From: Citreimonas salinaria
Lineage (GTDB): Bacteria > Pseudomonadota > Alphaproteobacteria > Rhodobacterales > Rhodobacteraceae
Length of the DNA stretch: 64,000 nt
Reading direction: 5' to 3'
Assembly (NCBI RefSeq): GCF_900107235.1
Contig: NZ_FNPF01000008.1
Span: 62,001-126,000, forward strand
This document shows, one piece after another, positions 33,370 through 43,301 of the stretch. A model generated the notes under the pieces. That model searched no databases, was not told where the DNA came from, and worked only from the letters and a program-made list of their open reading frames with translations. A program made the position numbers and the translations under genes. How positions within the stretch are numbered: the stretch's first letter is position 1; each line of letters opens with the position of its first letter.

Positions 33370-34390
33370 CGCTTTCTCCTTCGCTCAAAGCCGCCCGGAC
33401 GCGCAGCGCCTGGACGGTCTCGGGCACGTCGTGAACCCGCAGGATCTGAGCCCCCCGCGCGGCGGCTTCCAGCGCCACCGCGACCGATCCGGGCATCCGG
33501 TCGGCGGGACGCTCGGTGCCGGTGATGGTGCCGATGAACCGCTTGCGCGAGGCACCGATCAGCACCGGGCATCCCAGCCCGTGAAACAGCGCCGACCCGG
33601 CCAGCAGCGCCAGGTTGTGCGCCTTCGTCTTGCCGAAGCCGATCCCCGGATCGACCACGATGTTCGCCCGCGGGATGCCCTGCGCCTCCAGCGCCTCGAC
33701 CCGGCCGGCCAGCCAGTCGTAGACGTCCAGCAGCACGTCGTCGTAGCGCGGGTCGTCCTGCATGGTCTTCGGATCGCCCTTCGCGTGCATAACGCAGACC
33801 GGCAGGTCGCGATCCATCACGAGACCCGCCAGCGCCGGATCATGGAGCAGCCCCGAGACGTCGTTGACGATCGCCGCACCGGCGGCCACCGCCGCCTCGG
33901 CCACCGCGCGCTTGCGCGTGTCGATCGAGATCGGCGCGCCGAGATCCCCGGCCAGCGCCTCGATCACCGGCCGCGTGCGCTCGATTTCCAGTTCGTCCGC
34001 GATGGTGTCCGCGCCGGGCCGCGTGCTCTCTCCGCCGATATCGACGATGTCGGCACCCGCGGCGACCATGGCGCGCGCGTCCTGCGCCGCCGCGGCGGAG
34101 TCGCGCAGCCGGCCGCCGTCGGAAAAGCTGTCGGGCGTCACGTTGACGATGCCCATCACGCGGGAGCGGTCCATGGGCAGACCCGCCAGCGGCGCGCGCG
34201 GCGCGCTCAGCCGCTCCAGCCAGTCGCGCGGGATCTCCGCCACGGGCACCCGCCGGGGCGCGGCGTCGCGCGACAGGCGCACCGCCTCGGTGAACCACAG
34301 CCCGCCGCCGGCCAGCGGCACGGCGTCTTCCGGGCGCGGTCCGTCCCGTTGCGGCAGGGGGCGGAAATACTCAGGCAAGGAGGTGGTCAT
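33359..34390 (-). CDS. folP: Dihydropteroate synthase
   Basis: The 343-residue enzyme joins p-aminobenzoate to the pterin pyrophosphate in folate synthesis. The family signature [17 protein letters not shown] is clear, followed by [29 protein letters not shown] and [20 protein letters not shown]. The N-terminal 80 residues precede the TIM barrel and are common in this group. The ATG at 34390 is used. It overlaps glmM downstream and follows folB by 40 bases. Confidence 0.95.
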   Translation of the reverse strand: MTTSLPEYFRPLPQRDGPRPEDAVPLAGGGLWFTEAVRLSRDAAPRRVPVAEIPRDWLERLSAPRAPLAGLPMDRSRVMGIVNVTPDSFSDGGRLRDSAAAAQDARAMVAAGADIVDIGGESTRPGADTIADELEIERTRPVIEALAGDLGAPISIDTRKRAVAEAAVAAGAAIVNDVSGLLHDPALAGLVMDRDLPVCVMHAKGDPKTMQDDPRYDDVLLDVYDWLAGRVEALEAQGIPRANIVVDPGIGFGKTKAHNLALLAGSALFHGLGCPVLIGASRKRFIGTITGTERPADRMPGSVAVALEAAARGAQILRVHDVPETVQALRVRAALSEGESDVA

Positions 34391-34430
34391 GCGTCCGGTG
34401 GTGGCCGATCCCGGCGCCTTTGGCAAGCGA

Positions 34431-35369
34431 CTACAGCGCGCCGTCCTCCAGCGCGATGGCGCGCACCGGAACGGGCGCCGGCTCGGGCGCGGCCGCGCCC
34501 ACGACCACGAGCTCGCGCGCCTCCATCGCGCCGGCGAACCACGCCGCCAGCGCCACCGCGTCGCGCGGCTGCGCCTGAGGGCCCTGCGTCGCGTCCAGCA
34601 CGATCTTCGACGGCGCCCAGACGCAAAGCTGGCCGTTGCGCATCTCCCAGTCGAGTTCCGTTCGGGTGGCGACCACCTTGCAGCGCAAGTCGCGCGCGGC
34701 CAGACACCAGCCGTTCTGCTCGATCGCCAGCAGGTCGATGCGGCGCTGGGTCATCTTGTGGCCGGTCTGCGGCGCGGGCAGGTCGGGTGCGCCCACGCAC
34801 AGCACCACCGGCGCGTCGCCCGCCAGCAGCGCGTCGATCCACGACGCCAGCCGCGGATCGGCGATCGCCTCGTTCGCCAGGAAGGCGATGCGCGGATGCG
34901 GCCGCTCGCGCGCAGCCTCGTCCGCCAGGGCGTCCAGGTGCTCGCCGAAATCGCGCCGCGTGCGGACGATCTCGACCCCCAGCGCGCCGGGGCCGCGGTC
35001 CAGCTTCTCGATCCGCACGAAGGCGCGCATCGCCTGCGGCTCGAGCAGGATGCGCTCGGCCACGCGCTCGGCCAGCGTTTCCAGAAGGTTCAGCCGCTCG
35101 GCGGCCAGTTCGTGCGCGATCGCCTCGCTCAGCCGGTCGTAGGACAGGATGCGGTCGACGTCGTCCTCGACCGGCGTGGCCAGCGGCGCTACCTCGACCA
35201 CCACGTCGAAGCGCAGCCGCTGGGTGGTGCCGCGTTCGGTCTGAAAGGCGCCGATCTCGGCTTCCATCACCAGATCCCGGACCGAGATCCGGTCGCGCGG
35301 CGCCTCGCCTGCGGTGGCGATGGCGCGTTCCGAGGGGTGCGCGAAGGCTAGGCGGATCTCGTCGGCCAT
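34431..35369 (-). CDS. folB: Dihydroneopterin aldolase with long C-terminal extension
   Basis: The first ~135 of 312 residues are a FolB domain: RISVRDLVMEAEIGAFQTER, DDVDRILSYDRLSEAIAHEL, LNLLETLAERVAERILLEP and VRIEKLDRGPGALGVEIVRT. Normal FolB is about 120 residues. Here roughly 175 more residues follow, with ARERPHPRIAFLANEAIADP, GHKMTQRRIDLLAIEQNGW and LCVWAPSKIVLDATQGPQ. I do not recognise this second part. There is no frameshift and no start inside that would make it a separate gene. The ATG at 35369 begins the domain and heads folB-folP-glmM. Confidence 0.88.
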   Translation of the reverse strand: MADEIRLAFAHPSERAIATAGEAPRDRISVRDLVMEAEIGAFQTERGTTQRLRFDVVVEVAPLATPVEDDVDRILSYDRLSEAIAHELAAERLNLLETLAERVAERILLEPQAMRAFVRIEKLDRGPGALGVEIVRTRRDFGEHLDALADEAARERPHPRIAFLANEAIADPRLASWIDALLAGDAPVVLCVGAPDLPAPQTGHKMTQRRIDLLAIEQNGWCLAARDLRCKVVATRTELDWEMRNGQLCVWAPSKIVLDATQGPQAQPRDAVALAAWFAGAMEARELVVVGAAAPEPAPVPVRAIALEDGAL

Positions 35370-35453
35370 GGCGGGCTCCTGCAGGGCGGCCCGCGGCGGG
35401 CCTCGGGTGCCTTTGCCCGGCCGGGCCAAGGCGTCGTGCGGCCCGCCGAAGGC

Positions 35454-36083
35454 TCAGCGGCTCGTGGATCGCCAGGTGTGGCGATAGAACAGATGCGCGC
35501 CGATCTGCGCGGTGCGCTCGTAGACATTGGCCCAGTCGGGGTTCACGGCGGTTGTATGATAGTGGGTCGCGCCCTCGGTCAACCGGCCGGCCCGGCCGTC
35601 GAGCACGGCTCGCGCCACTTTGGCCACACGCTCCCAGGCGCGTTTCTCGTGCACGTCTTCGGGCAAGCCGTCGCAGGTATAGGTGAACTGGCAGGCGAAC
35701 TTGCGCCCGGTGCCCTGCCGGACGACATCGCAGACGCTGTCGGGGAAGCGGCCGCTTTCGACGCGGTTCAGGATCACCTCGGCCACCGCGAACTGGCCGC
35801 GGATGGATTCGCCGCGGGCCTCGAAGTACAGTGCTTCGGCTAGGCATTCCCATTGGCTGTCGCCGGTAGCCTCGGGCTGGGTCGCCAGCCAGGCGGCGTC
35901 GTAGCGCGGCATCCTGGGGGCGTCCGGGCCCATCAGCAGGCGGCCCAGGTGGGCCGTCGCGGTATCGTCGAGCGCCCGGCGCTCGAGCGAGATCAGCTGC
36001 ATCGCCTTGAGCCCGCCACCGTCGGCCAGCGCGCCAGAGGCGGGAAGAATCAGGAAAGATATGATCGCAAGTGCCCGTAACAT
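35454..36083 (-). CDS. Cell-wall hydrolase, SleB/Hydrolase_2 family
   Basis: The 209-residue protein has a signal peptide (LRALAIISFLILPASGALAD). The SleB-type catalytic domain reads ECLAEALYFEARGESIRGQF with its conserved glutamate, then AVAEVILNRVESGRFPDSVC, CQFTYTCDG and GATHYHTTAVNPDWA. It would cleave peptidoglycan in the periplasm. GAAGG precedes the ATG at 36083. An upstream extension to 36206 would remove the signal peptide from the N-terminus and is rejected. Confidence 0.9.
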   Translation of the reverse strand: MLRALAIISFLILPASGALADGGGLKAMQLISLERRALDDTATAHLGRLLMGPDAPRMPRYDAAWLATQPEATGDSQWECLAEALYFEARGESIRGQFAVAEVILNRVESGRFPDSVCDVVRQGTGRKFACQFTYTCDGLPEDVHEKRAWERVAKVARAVLDGRAGRLTEGATHYHTTAVNPDWANVYERTAQIGAHLFYRHTWRSTSR

Positions 36084-36146
36084 AGGCGAAAACCTTCGGT
36101 CGTTGCACCGCCTTGCGAGCCTGAAGAGCACCGCAAAACGCTTGCT

Positions 36147-36164
36147 GGTTACCGAATGGTTACC
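36147..36164. repeat. Direct repeat GGTTACC x2 upstream of sleB-like gene
   Basis: GGTTACC occurs at 36147-36153 and again at 36158-36164, 11 bases apart, about one turn of the helix. It lies 64 bp upstream of the sleB-like start. Such phased repeats are often transcription factor sites, but I cannot name the factor. Confidence 0.4.
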
Positions 36165-36193
36165 ATAACGTAAAGAATTTGAGCTTATTTGGG

Positions 36194-38749
36194 TTAATTT
36201 TGCCACGCATCGCGGATGGCCAACTGAGCCGCCGCCAGCCGCGCAACCGGAACCCGGAAGGGCGAACAGCTGACGTAATCCATTCCCGCCGCGCGGCAGA
36301 ACGCAATCGACTCGGGGTTACCACCATGTTCGCCGCAGATCGACAGGGTAATGCCGGGCTTCGCGCGCCGCGCCCGTTCCGCCCCGATCGAGACCAGCTC
36401 GCCCACGCCCTCGTGGTCCAGCACGTGGAACGGATCCTCGCTGAAGACGCCCTCGGCCACGTAGGCCTGCATGAAGCGCCCGGCGTCGTCGCGCGACAGC
36501 CCGTAGGTCATCTGCGTCAGGTCGTTGGTGCCGAAGGACAGGAAGTGCACGTGCTGGGCGATGTCGCCGGCGCGCAGGCAGGCGCGCGGCGTCTCGACCA
36601 TGACGCCCAGCCGGTAGGTGAAGTCGCGCCCGCGCTCGGTGCGTACCGCTGCGGCGACGGCGTCGATGCGCGCCCGGACAAGCTCGACCTCGCGCCGCGC
36701 CGAGACCAGCGGCAGCATGATCTCGGGCACCACCGGCGCGCCGTCGCGGCTGGCCTCCAGCGTCGCCTCGAAGATCGCGCGCGCCTGCATGTCGTAGATT
36801 TCCGGCACGGTGATGCCCAGCCGCACGCCGCGCAGGCCCAGCATGGGGTTGTATTCGCCCATCGCCTCGACCCGGCGGGTGACGTCGCTGACGGCCATGT
36901 CCAGCGCCTCGGCCAGGTCGCGCAGCCCGGCGCGGTCCGAGGGCAGGAATTCGTGCAGCGGCGGGTCGAACAGCCGGATGCAGACCGGCATGCCCTCCAT
37001 GATGCGGAACAGCTCGACGAAGTCGCCGCGCTGCATCGGCAGCAGCAGCGCCAGCGCCTCCTGCCGGTCGGCGGGGCTGTCGGCGAAGATCATCTCGCGC
37101 ATGGGCGTCAGGCGGTCGGCCTCGAAGAACATGTGCTCGGTCCGGCACAGCCCGATCCCCTGCGCGGCGAAATTGCGCGCGGTCTGCGCGTCGGCGGGCG
37201 TGTCGGCGTTGGCGCGGATGTCGATGTCGCGCGCCGCGTCGGCCCAGTCCATCAAAGTGGTGAAGGCATCGTCGAGCGCCGCCTCGACCATCGCGGGGCT
37301 GCCGGCGAGGATCTCTCCGGTGGTGCCGTCCACGGTGATGACGTCGCCCTCGCGGAAGACCCGGCCTTCGGTGTCGACGATCTGCCGCCGCTTGAAGTGG
37401 AAGCGGATGCGCGACGCGCCCACCACGCAGGGCAGGCCGAGGCCGCGGCCGATCACCGCCGCGTGGCTGGTCATGCCGCCGCGCTCGGTCAGCACGGCCG
37501 CCGCCGCGTGCATGCCGCGGATGTCCTCGGGCGTGGTCTCGCGCCGGACCAGGATGCACGGCTCGTCGCGCGCGGCGCTGGCCTGCGCGTCGGCGGCGGT
37601 GAACACGATCCGCCCCGACGCGGCGCCGGGGCTGGCCGCGACGCCGCGGCCGATGACGGCGCGCGGCGCGCCGGGTGCGACCTGCCGGTGCAGCAGTTCC
37701 GACACCGCGCGCGGCTCGATCCGCATCACCGCCTCCGCGCGCGAGATCACGCCGTCCTCGGCCAGCCGCACGGCGATGCGCAGGCCCGCCCGCGCGCTGC
37801 GCGGCACGCGGATGCCGTCGAGGATGTGCACGCCGCCGTCCTCGATCGTGAACTCGATCTGCATCTCCTCGCGCAGCCGTTCGCGCATCCGCGCCGCGTG
37901 GCGCTTCAGGTCCTCGAAGGCCTGCGGCGCCAGCTCCTCCAGCGAGGGCCCGCGCGGGTCGCGGCCCAGGTACAGGCTCGCCAGCCCGTGCTCCAGCGCC
38001 TCGCGGCCCTGACTTTGCGACAGATAGCGCCCGGTGATCTGCGGCAGGCCGGTCTCGGGGTCGACCAGCTGCAGCACGCCCGAGCCGCATTCGCCGGGCC
38101 CCAGGCCCAGCGCCATCTCCTGCACCACCAGCCCCAGTCCCGCATCGGCCGGCGCACCGCGCGCCTGCCGCAGCAGCCGCGCGGTTGTGCCCTCCCACGC
38201 CCGCGCCATCGAGCGCAGAACCTCGGACAGCTGCACCACCGGGTCCTGCGGAAACGGCTCCTCGGCCTCGTCTTCGTAGGCGGCGAGCGCGGCGGCCAAT
38301 GCGTCGGGATGGGTCGCGTCGCGCCCCTCGAAGCTGTCTGGATCCAGCCGCGCCACGTGCACCGCGTAGGATTCCACGAAGCGCAGGTACAGCGCGCGCG
38401 CCGCCGCCTCGCCCAGGCGCGGGGCCAGCGCGCGGCACCGCGCTTCGTTCATGCCGATGTTCAGAATCGCCCCCGGCCCGCCCCAGTCCGGATCGCCCGA
38501 GGACGGCCGCACGCAGAGCAGCGCGCCCGCGTGGAACCCGGCGACCAGCGCGGCGATGTCGGGCATCCGGCCGGCGGCGATGCCGTGGACCGTGTCGAAG
38601 GACAGCGCCACCGTGCGCGGCAGCGGCATCTCCAGCCGCACCAGCCGCTGCAGGCACTTCGCCCGGCCGCCATGCGTCACCGCCGCGACCGGGGCGGTGG
38701 GCGTGATCGGGGTCACGTGCGGATCGGGGGCGGTGGCGGCATCATCCAT
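36194..38749 (-). CDS. PPDK-like PEP-utilising protein with divergent nucleotide-binding half
   Basis: The C-terminal half of this 851-residue protein is standard for pyruvate, phosphate dikinase: swivelling-domain histidine in LTERGGMTSHAAVIGRGLGL, then GIGLCRTEHMFFEADRLTPM, RLFDPPLHEFLPSD, SFGTNDLTQMTYGLSRDD and catalytic Cys in SICGEHGGNPESIAF. The N-terminal half is poorly matched: the ATP-grasp segment reads VRPSSGDPDWGGPGAILNIG instead of the RSGA..MPGMMDT form, and the usual NAQGEDVVAG loop is missing. It may therefore have another phosphate donor or no nucleotide activity. GAGGG precedes the ATG at 38749. Confidence 0.75.
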   Translation of the reverse strand: MDDAATAPDPHVTPITPTAPVAAVTHGGRAKCLQRLVRLEMPLPRTVALSFDTVHGIAAGRMPDIAALVAGFHAGALLCVRPSSGDPDWGGPGAILNIGMNEARCRALAPRLGEAAARALYLRFVESYAVHVARLDPDSFEGRDATHPDALAAALAAYEDEAEEPFPQDPVVQLSEVLRSMARAWEGTTARLLRQARGAPADAGLGLVVQEMALGLGPGECGSGVLQLVDPETGLPQITGRYLSQSQGREALEHGLASLYLGRDPRGPSLEELAPQAFEDLKRHAARMRERLREEMQIEFTIEDGGVHILDGIRVPRSARAGLRIAVRLAEDGVISRAEAVMRIEPRAVSELLHRQVAPGAPRAVIGRGVAASPGAASGRIVFTAADAQASAARDEPCILVRRETTPEDIRGMHAAAAVLTERGGMTSHAAVIGRGLGLPCVVGASRIRFHFKRRQIVDTEGRVFREGDVITVDGTTGEILAGSPAMVEAALDDAFTTLMDWADAARDIDIRANADTPADAQTARNFAAQGIGLCRTEHMFFEADRLTPMREMIFADSPADRQEALALLLPMQRGDFVELFRIMEGMPVCIRLFDPPLHEFLPSDRAGLRDLAEALDMAVSDVTRRVEAMGEYNPMLGLRGVRLGITVPEIYDMQARAIFEATLEASRDGAPVVPEIMLPLVSARREVELVRARIDAVAAAVRTERGRDFTYRLGVMVETPRACLRAGDIAQHVHFLSFGTNDLTQMTYGLSRDDAGRFMQAYVAEGVFSEDPFHVLDHEGVGELVSIGAERARRAKPGITLSICGEHGGNPESIAFCRAAGMDYVSCSPFRVPVARLAAAQLAIRDAWQN

Positions 38750-38830
38750 GCCGGCACCCTCGCCCCGATCCGCCCGCCGTGACAAGCCCGGACGACGCGT
38801 CGCCGGCCACGAGAGCCGGCGGCGCGGCCG

Positions 38831-40639
38831 TCAGTCCCAGCAGCTGACCAGCACGGTCATCTCGGCGCCCACGCGCGTCAGGTCCACCGGGTCCAAAGCC
38901 CCGCCGGCGCCGCCCGCCCGCGCGTCGATCCCGGCCCCGCGCAGGAAGGCCATGATCTCGTCGGTCTTGGCAGCGAAGCTGACATCCTGCGGCAGGCGGC
39001 GGTTGTCCTGGTCGTCGCGCGGCAGCAGCATGCCCAGCACCGCGCCGGCATCGTCGAGCACCGGACCCCCCGCATCGCCGGGCTGCGATGCCAGCGTCAG
39101 CCGCTTCAGCGCATCCTCGCCGCGCAGGCCCTGCATCTCCTCCAGCGTGCCGAAGGTCAGCGTCGGAGCGCCCAGCACGCCGCCGAAGGAATAGCCCGCG
39201 ACGGCGACCTCGGATCGCAGGCGGGGCGGGTCGGCGCGGAACTGCGCCACCCGCCGCGGCGCAAGCGCGTCCTCGGGCCGCAGCACCGCCAGCCCGAGTT
39301 CCGCATCCTGCGCCACCACCTGTGCCTCGTGCTCGCTGTCCAGCGTCACGCGCGCGCAGCCCTGCACGCCCGCCGCGCTGGTCAGCACGCGGCCCGCGCG
39401 GTCGACGAAGAACCCCGAGGTCGAGCGCACCGGCTGGCGCACGCGCAGCCCCGCCACCAGGTCCACGGCCGGATCATCGGCAAGGGCGGCCGGCGCCTCC
39501 AGCACGCCGGGCCGGCGCTCGAAGCTCTCCTGCATGCGCGCCAGCACGCGGGTCCGTCGCGCCTCGTCGCCCGCCGGCCAGATCAGGGTAAAGCCCTTCA
39601 GCGCGCCGTCGGCCAGCCCGACCTCGGTATGGCTGACGATCGCGTCGTTCGCGCCCTTCAGAACGAAGCCGTCGTTGCTGCGGTTGCGTTCGCCTTCCAG
39701 CGGCACGATCTCGAGCGTCTGCATGATCTCGTAGAGCCCGCCCAGCGTCTGGCGGTCGCCGGGGCGGCTGATCAGCAGCACCCGCGCGCCAAGGTCGGTG
39801 GTCGGCTCGAACTTCGCGAAGGGCGGCTCGTAGCCGTCGAAGGCGACGACGCCCAGCGGGATCTCCATGGCGATGCCGGCGCGGTCGTCCACGTGGCGGG
39901 CAAATCCCAGCCCGTCGAAGACGGAATTGTATTGCTCCAGCACCTGGGCGCGCTGGGCCGTGGTCAGGATGCCCGTCGTCTCGTAGCCGTTCGCCTGCTG
40001 CCAGCTGCGCATGGCGTTGCGGGTGTTCGGCCCGAAGGCGGCGTCGATCCGGCCGCCGTAATGCCCGGCCCATTGCAGGGCGATCTGCAGCTGCTCGCGC
40101 TCGGCCCGCGTCAGCTCGCGCTCGGATGCGCGCGCCTGCTCGGGAGTTTCCGGCTCGGGCGCGGTGTCCCGTGCGGCCTGCTGCTGGGTGTCCTGCGCGT
40201 CCTGCGCACCGTCTTGGGCCGCGCCAAGCGCCTGCGCCAGCGCGTCCTCCGAGGACGAAGACCCGGACGCATCCAGCCGGGCCATGGTGCTGGCGCGATC
40301 CGCGCCCGGCGGCCAGACCTGTTCGTCGTAGCGTCCGGCGTCCTGCACGTAGCTGTCGGGCGGGATCTGGCCCCGGCCCTGCAGGTTCGCCAGCACGCGC
40401 TCGGCCTCGTCCTGGGTGTAGGGTCCCAGCGCGATGCCGTACCACCCGCCGCCCAGCGCGAAGCTGGCGGCGTTGTCGAAGACGTCGCCGTAGCTTCTCG
40501 CGGTCTCGCGCGCGCCGGTCAGGCTCGATTCCGCCTCGACCTGGATGAAGTATGCCTGCTGCTGTGCCCGTGCCTCGGTCTGCGCCGCAACGGTCAGCGC
40601 CCCCGCCAGCGCGAGCGCCGCCATCAATTTCTTTAGCAT
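38831..40639 (-). CDS. Secreted SPOR-PG_binding-trypsin-fold protein with no catalytic triad
   Basis: The 602-residue protein has a signal peptide (MLKKLMAALALAGALTVAAQ). A SPOR-like domain (about 28-110), an Ala/Gln-rich linker, a PG_binding_1 domain (about 175-235: YGGRIDAAFGPNTRNAMRSW) and a C-terminal trypsin-like fold (about 400-575) follow. The fold keeps GFFVDRAGRVLTSAAG, ELGLAVLRPEDAL and LASQPGDAGGPVLDDAGAVL, but the three triad positions are Ala (near 416), Gly (near 446) and Ala (near 521). It is thus probably a non-enzymatic periplasmic binding protein of the wall. Confidence 0.8.
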   Translation of the reverse strand: MLKKLMAALALAGALTVAAQTEARAQQQAYFIQVEAESSLTGARETARSYGDVFDNAASFALGGGWYGIALGPYTQDEAERVLANLQGRGQIPPDSYVQDAGRYDEQVWPPGADRASTMARLDASGSSSSEDALAQALGAAQDGAQDAQDTQQQAARDTAPEPETPEQARASERELTRAEREQLQIALQWAGHYGGRIDAAFGPNTRNAMRSWQQANGYETTGILTTAQRAQVLEQYNSVFDGLGFARHVDDRAGIAMEIPLGVVAFDGYEPPFAKFEPTTDLGARVLLISRPGDRQTLGGLYEIMQTLEIVPLEGERNRSNDGFVLKGANDAIVSHTEVGLADGALKGFTLIWPAGDEARRTRVLARMQESFERRPGVLEAPAALADDPAVDLVAGLRVRQPVRSTSGFFVDRAGRVLTSAAGVQGCARVTLDSEHEAQVVAQDAELGLAVLRPEDALAPRRVAQFRADPPRLRSEVAVAGYSFGGVLGAPTLTFGTLEEMQGLRGEDALKRLTLASQPGDAGGPVLDDAGAVLGMLLPRDDQDNRRLPQDVSFAAKTDEIMAFLRGAGIDARAGGAGGALDPVDLTRVGAEMTVLVSCWD

Positions 40640-40785
40640 CGTCGGGTCTGCCTTTCCCGGTTGGTGCGATCCTGCCGCACGAGTGTTAACATAAGAGCGG
40701 TAACGTGCACCCCGAATCTGCGCCGTCTCATTGACCCCGAGGGCCGGCTTGCCCTATCAGGCGCGCGACCGGACCGGAGAGCGTC

Positions 40786-41715
<930 letters not shown>

Positions 41716-41769
41716 CCGGTCGCGCCCGCCGATCCGCGGCCTTCCCCTTCGTCCCGAGGAGATAGCGCC

Positions 41770-42276
41770 GTGCATGCCGGAAAAATCCTGGCCATCGTCC
41801 TGATCCTGTGCGCCATCGTCGCCGGGGCAGGGATGTACTACCTGCAGGTCTTCCACTATTACGAAGAGGCGCCGATGCAGGACAGCGTCCGCCTGACCGG
41901 CTCGGACGGCACGCCCATCGACCTGCCGGTGCGCGACTTCCGCGCGATCGACGCCGAAAGCTCGCCGATCCGGTTCCGCGCCTGCTTCCGCACCGATGCC
42001 AGCCTCGACACCCTCGACGCCGAGATCTACCCCCGCGCCATCCCGCGCCGCGGGCCGTTCTGGTTCGACTGCTTCGACGCCGACGCCGTCGGCGCCGCCA
42101 TCGCCGAGGGCAGCGCCCGCGTCTTCACCGGCCAGCGCAACCTCGAATTCGGCATCGACCGCGTCGTGGCGATCACCAACAGCGGCCGCGGCTACATCTG
42201 GCACGAGGTCAACGAATGCGGCGACCGCGCCTACGACGGCACGCCGCTCGGCGAGGATTGCCCGCCCCGCGACTGA
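41770..42276 (+). CDS. Small membrane-anchored protein between glyQ and glyS (DUF6446-like)
   Basis: The 168-residue protein starts with GTG behind GAGGAGA and has one N-terminal transmembrane helix (ILAIVLILCAIVAGAGMYYL). A soluble domain follows with cysteines (RFRACFRTD, WFDCFDAD, NECGDRAYDG and a final DCPPRD). It resembles a family in Rhodobacterales found next to glyQ, which I tentatively equate with DUF6446. The role is unknown. Confidence 0.7.
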   Translation: MHAGKILAIVLILCAIVAGAGMYYLQVFHYYEEAPMQDSVRLTGSDGTPIDLPVRDFRAIDAESSPIRFRACFRTDASLDTLDAEIYPRAIPRRGPFWFDCFDADAVGAAIAEGSARVFTGQRNLEFGIDRVVAITNSGRGYIWHEVNECGDRAYDGTPLGEDCPPRD

Positions 42277-42366
42277 CTTCCTCCGGCCGCGATGGAACCT
42301 GCACCGGGTCCGGGCGCTTTCCCCCCCGGAAGGGGCGCGTCCCGTGCCCGCGAAGGAGGCCTTCCA

Positions 42367-43224
42367 ATGTCCGACAAAGCCCCCGCCTGGGTCGTTCCCG
42401 TCATGCAGGCCGGCTATGCCGCCCGCGCGATCGTCTATGTCACCGTCGGCGTGCTCGCGCTGCTCGCCTCGATCTACGGAGGGCAGGCGCAGGGCACCAC
42501 CAACGCGCTCGCCGATCTGCGTGGGTCCTGGTGGGGCGTGCTGCTGCTTTGGATCGTCGGGCTCGGACTGCTGTGCTACGCCGCCTGGCGCTTCATCGAC
42601 GCGTGGATGGACCTCGACACCTACGGCAGCGACGCCAAGGGCATCTTCGCCCGCCTCGCGCTCGTCGTCACCGGCCTCGTCCACGCGGCGCTGGGCATCT
42701 CGGCGCTTGGCCTCGCCATGGGCGACAGCAGCGGCGGCGGCAACGCCGAAAGCCTGACCGCCCGCGTCATGCAGATGCCCTATGGGCGCTGGCTGGTGGG
42801 CCTTATCGGCCTCGGCATCCTCGGCGCCGGTATCTACTACGCCTACAAGGGCTATTCCCGCCGCTACCAGAAGGACATCCGCACCAACCGGACCACGCTG
42901 AAGCTCGACCCGCTGATGCGCGGCGGCTTCCTCGCCGAGGGGCTCGTCGTGGGCATCGTCGGCGCGCTGGTCCTCTACGCCGCCTTCACCACGAACCCCG
43001 AACAGGCCGGCGGCATCGGCCAGGCGCTCACGGAGATCCGCTCGGTCGCCTATGGCCGCATCGCGCTGGGCATCGTCGCCCTCGGCCTGATCTTCTTCGG
43101 GATCGAGAACGCGGTCGAGGCGAAGTACCGCATCGTCAAGGCCCGCGCCGGCGACTCGGTCGAGACGCTGGCCCAGCGCGCCAAGAACTCGGCCGAGCGC
43201 GGCGCGCGCAAGGCCGGCGCTTGA
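42367..43224 (+). CDS. DUF1206 membrane protein
   Basis: The 285-residue protein has about six transmembrane helices arranged as three repeats, each with a YAARAIVYVTVG-, LALVVTGLVHAAL- or GGFLAEGLVVGIVG-like entry. This internal repetition is typical of DUF1206. GGAGG is upstream of the ATG at 42367. Function unknown. It sits inside the glyQ-glyS transcription unit. Confidence 0.85.
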   Translation: MSDKAPAWVVPVMQAGYAARAIVYVTVGVLALLASIYGGQAQGTTNALADLRGSWWGVLLLWIVGLGLLCYAAWRFIDAWMDLDTYGSDAKGIFARLALVVTGLVHAALGISALGLAMGDSSGGGNAESLTARVMQMPYGRWLVGLIGLGILGAGIYYAYKGYSRRYQKDIRTNRTTLKLDPLMRGGFLAEGLVVGIVGALVLYAAFTTNPEQAGGIGQALTEIRSVAYGRIALGIVALGLIFFGIENAVEAKYRIVKARAGDSVETLAQRAKNSAERGARKAGA

Positions 43225-43301
43225 GCCTCGCCTCATCCGCACTGGACCCCGGCGCCGGGGGCGGCTAACACGCCCCCGCAAATCCCAGCGCCGAGGCCCC
43301 A

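Noticed and set aside
36179-38782. An 867-residue plus-strand frame opposite the PPDK-like gene
   Set aside because: Arg/His/Gln-rich translation with no domain, antisense to a well-supported gene.
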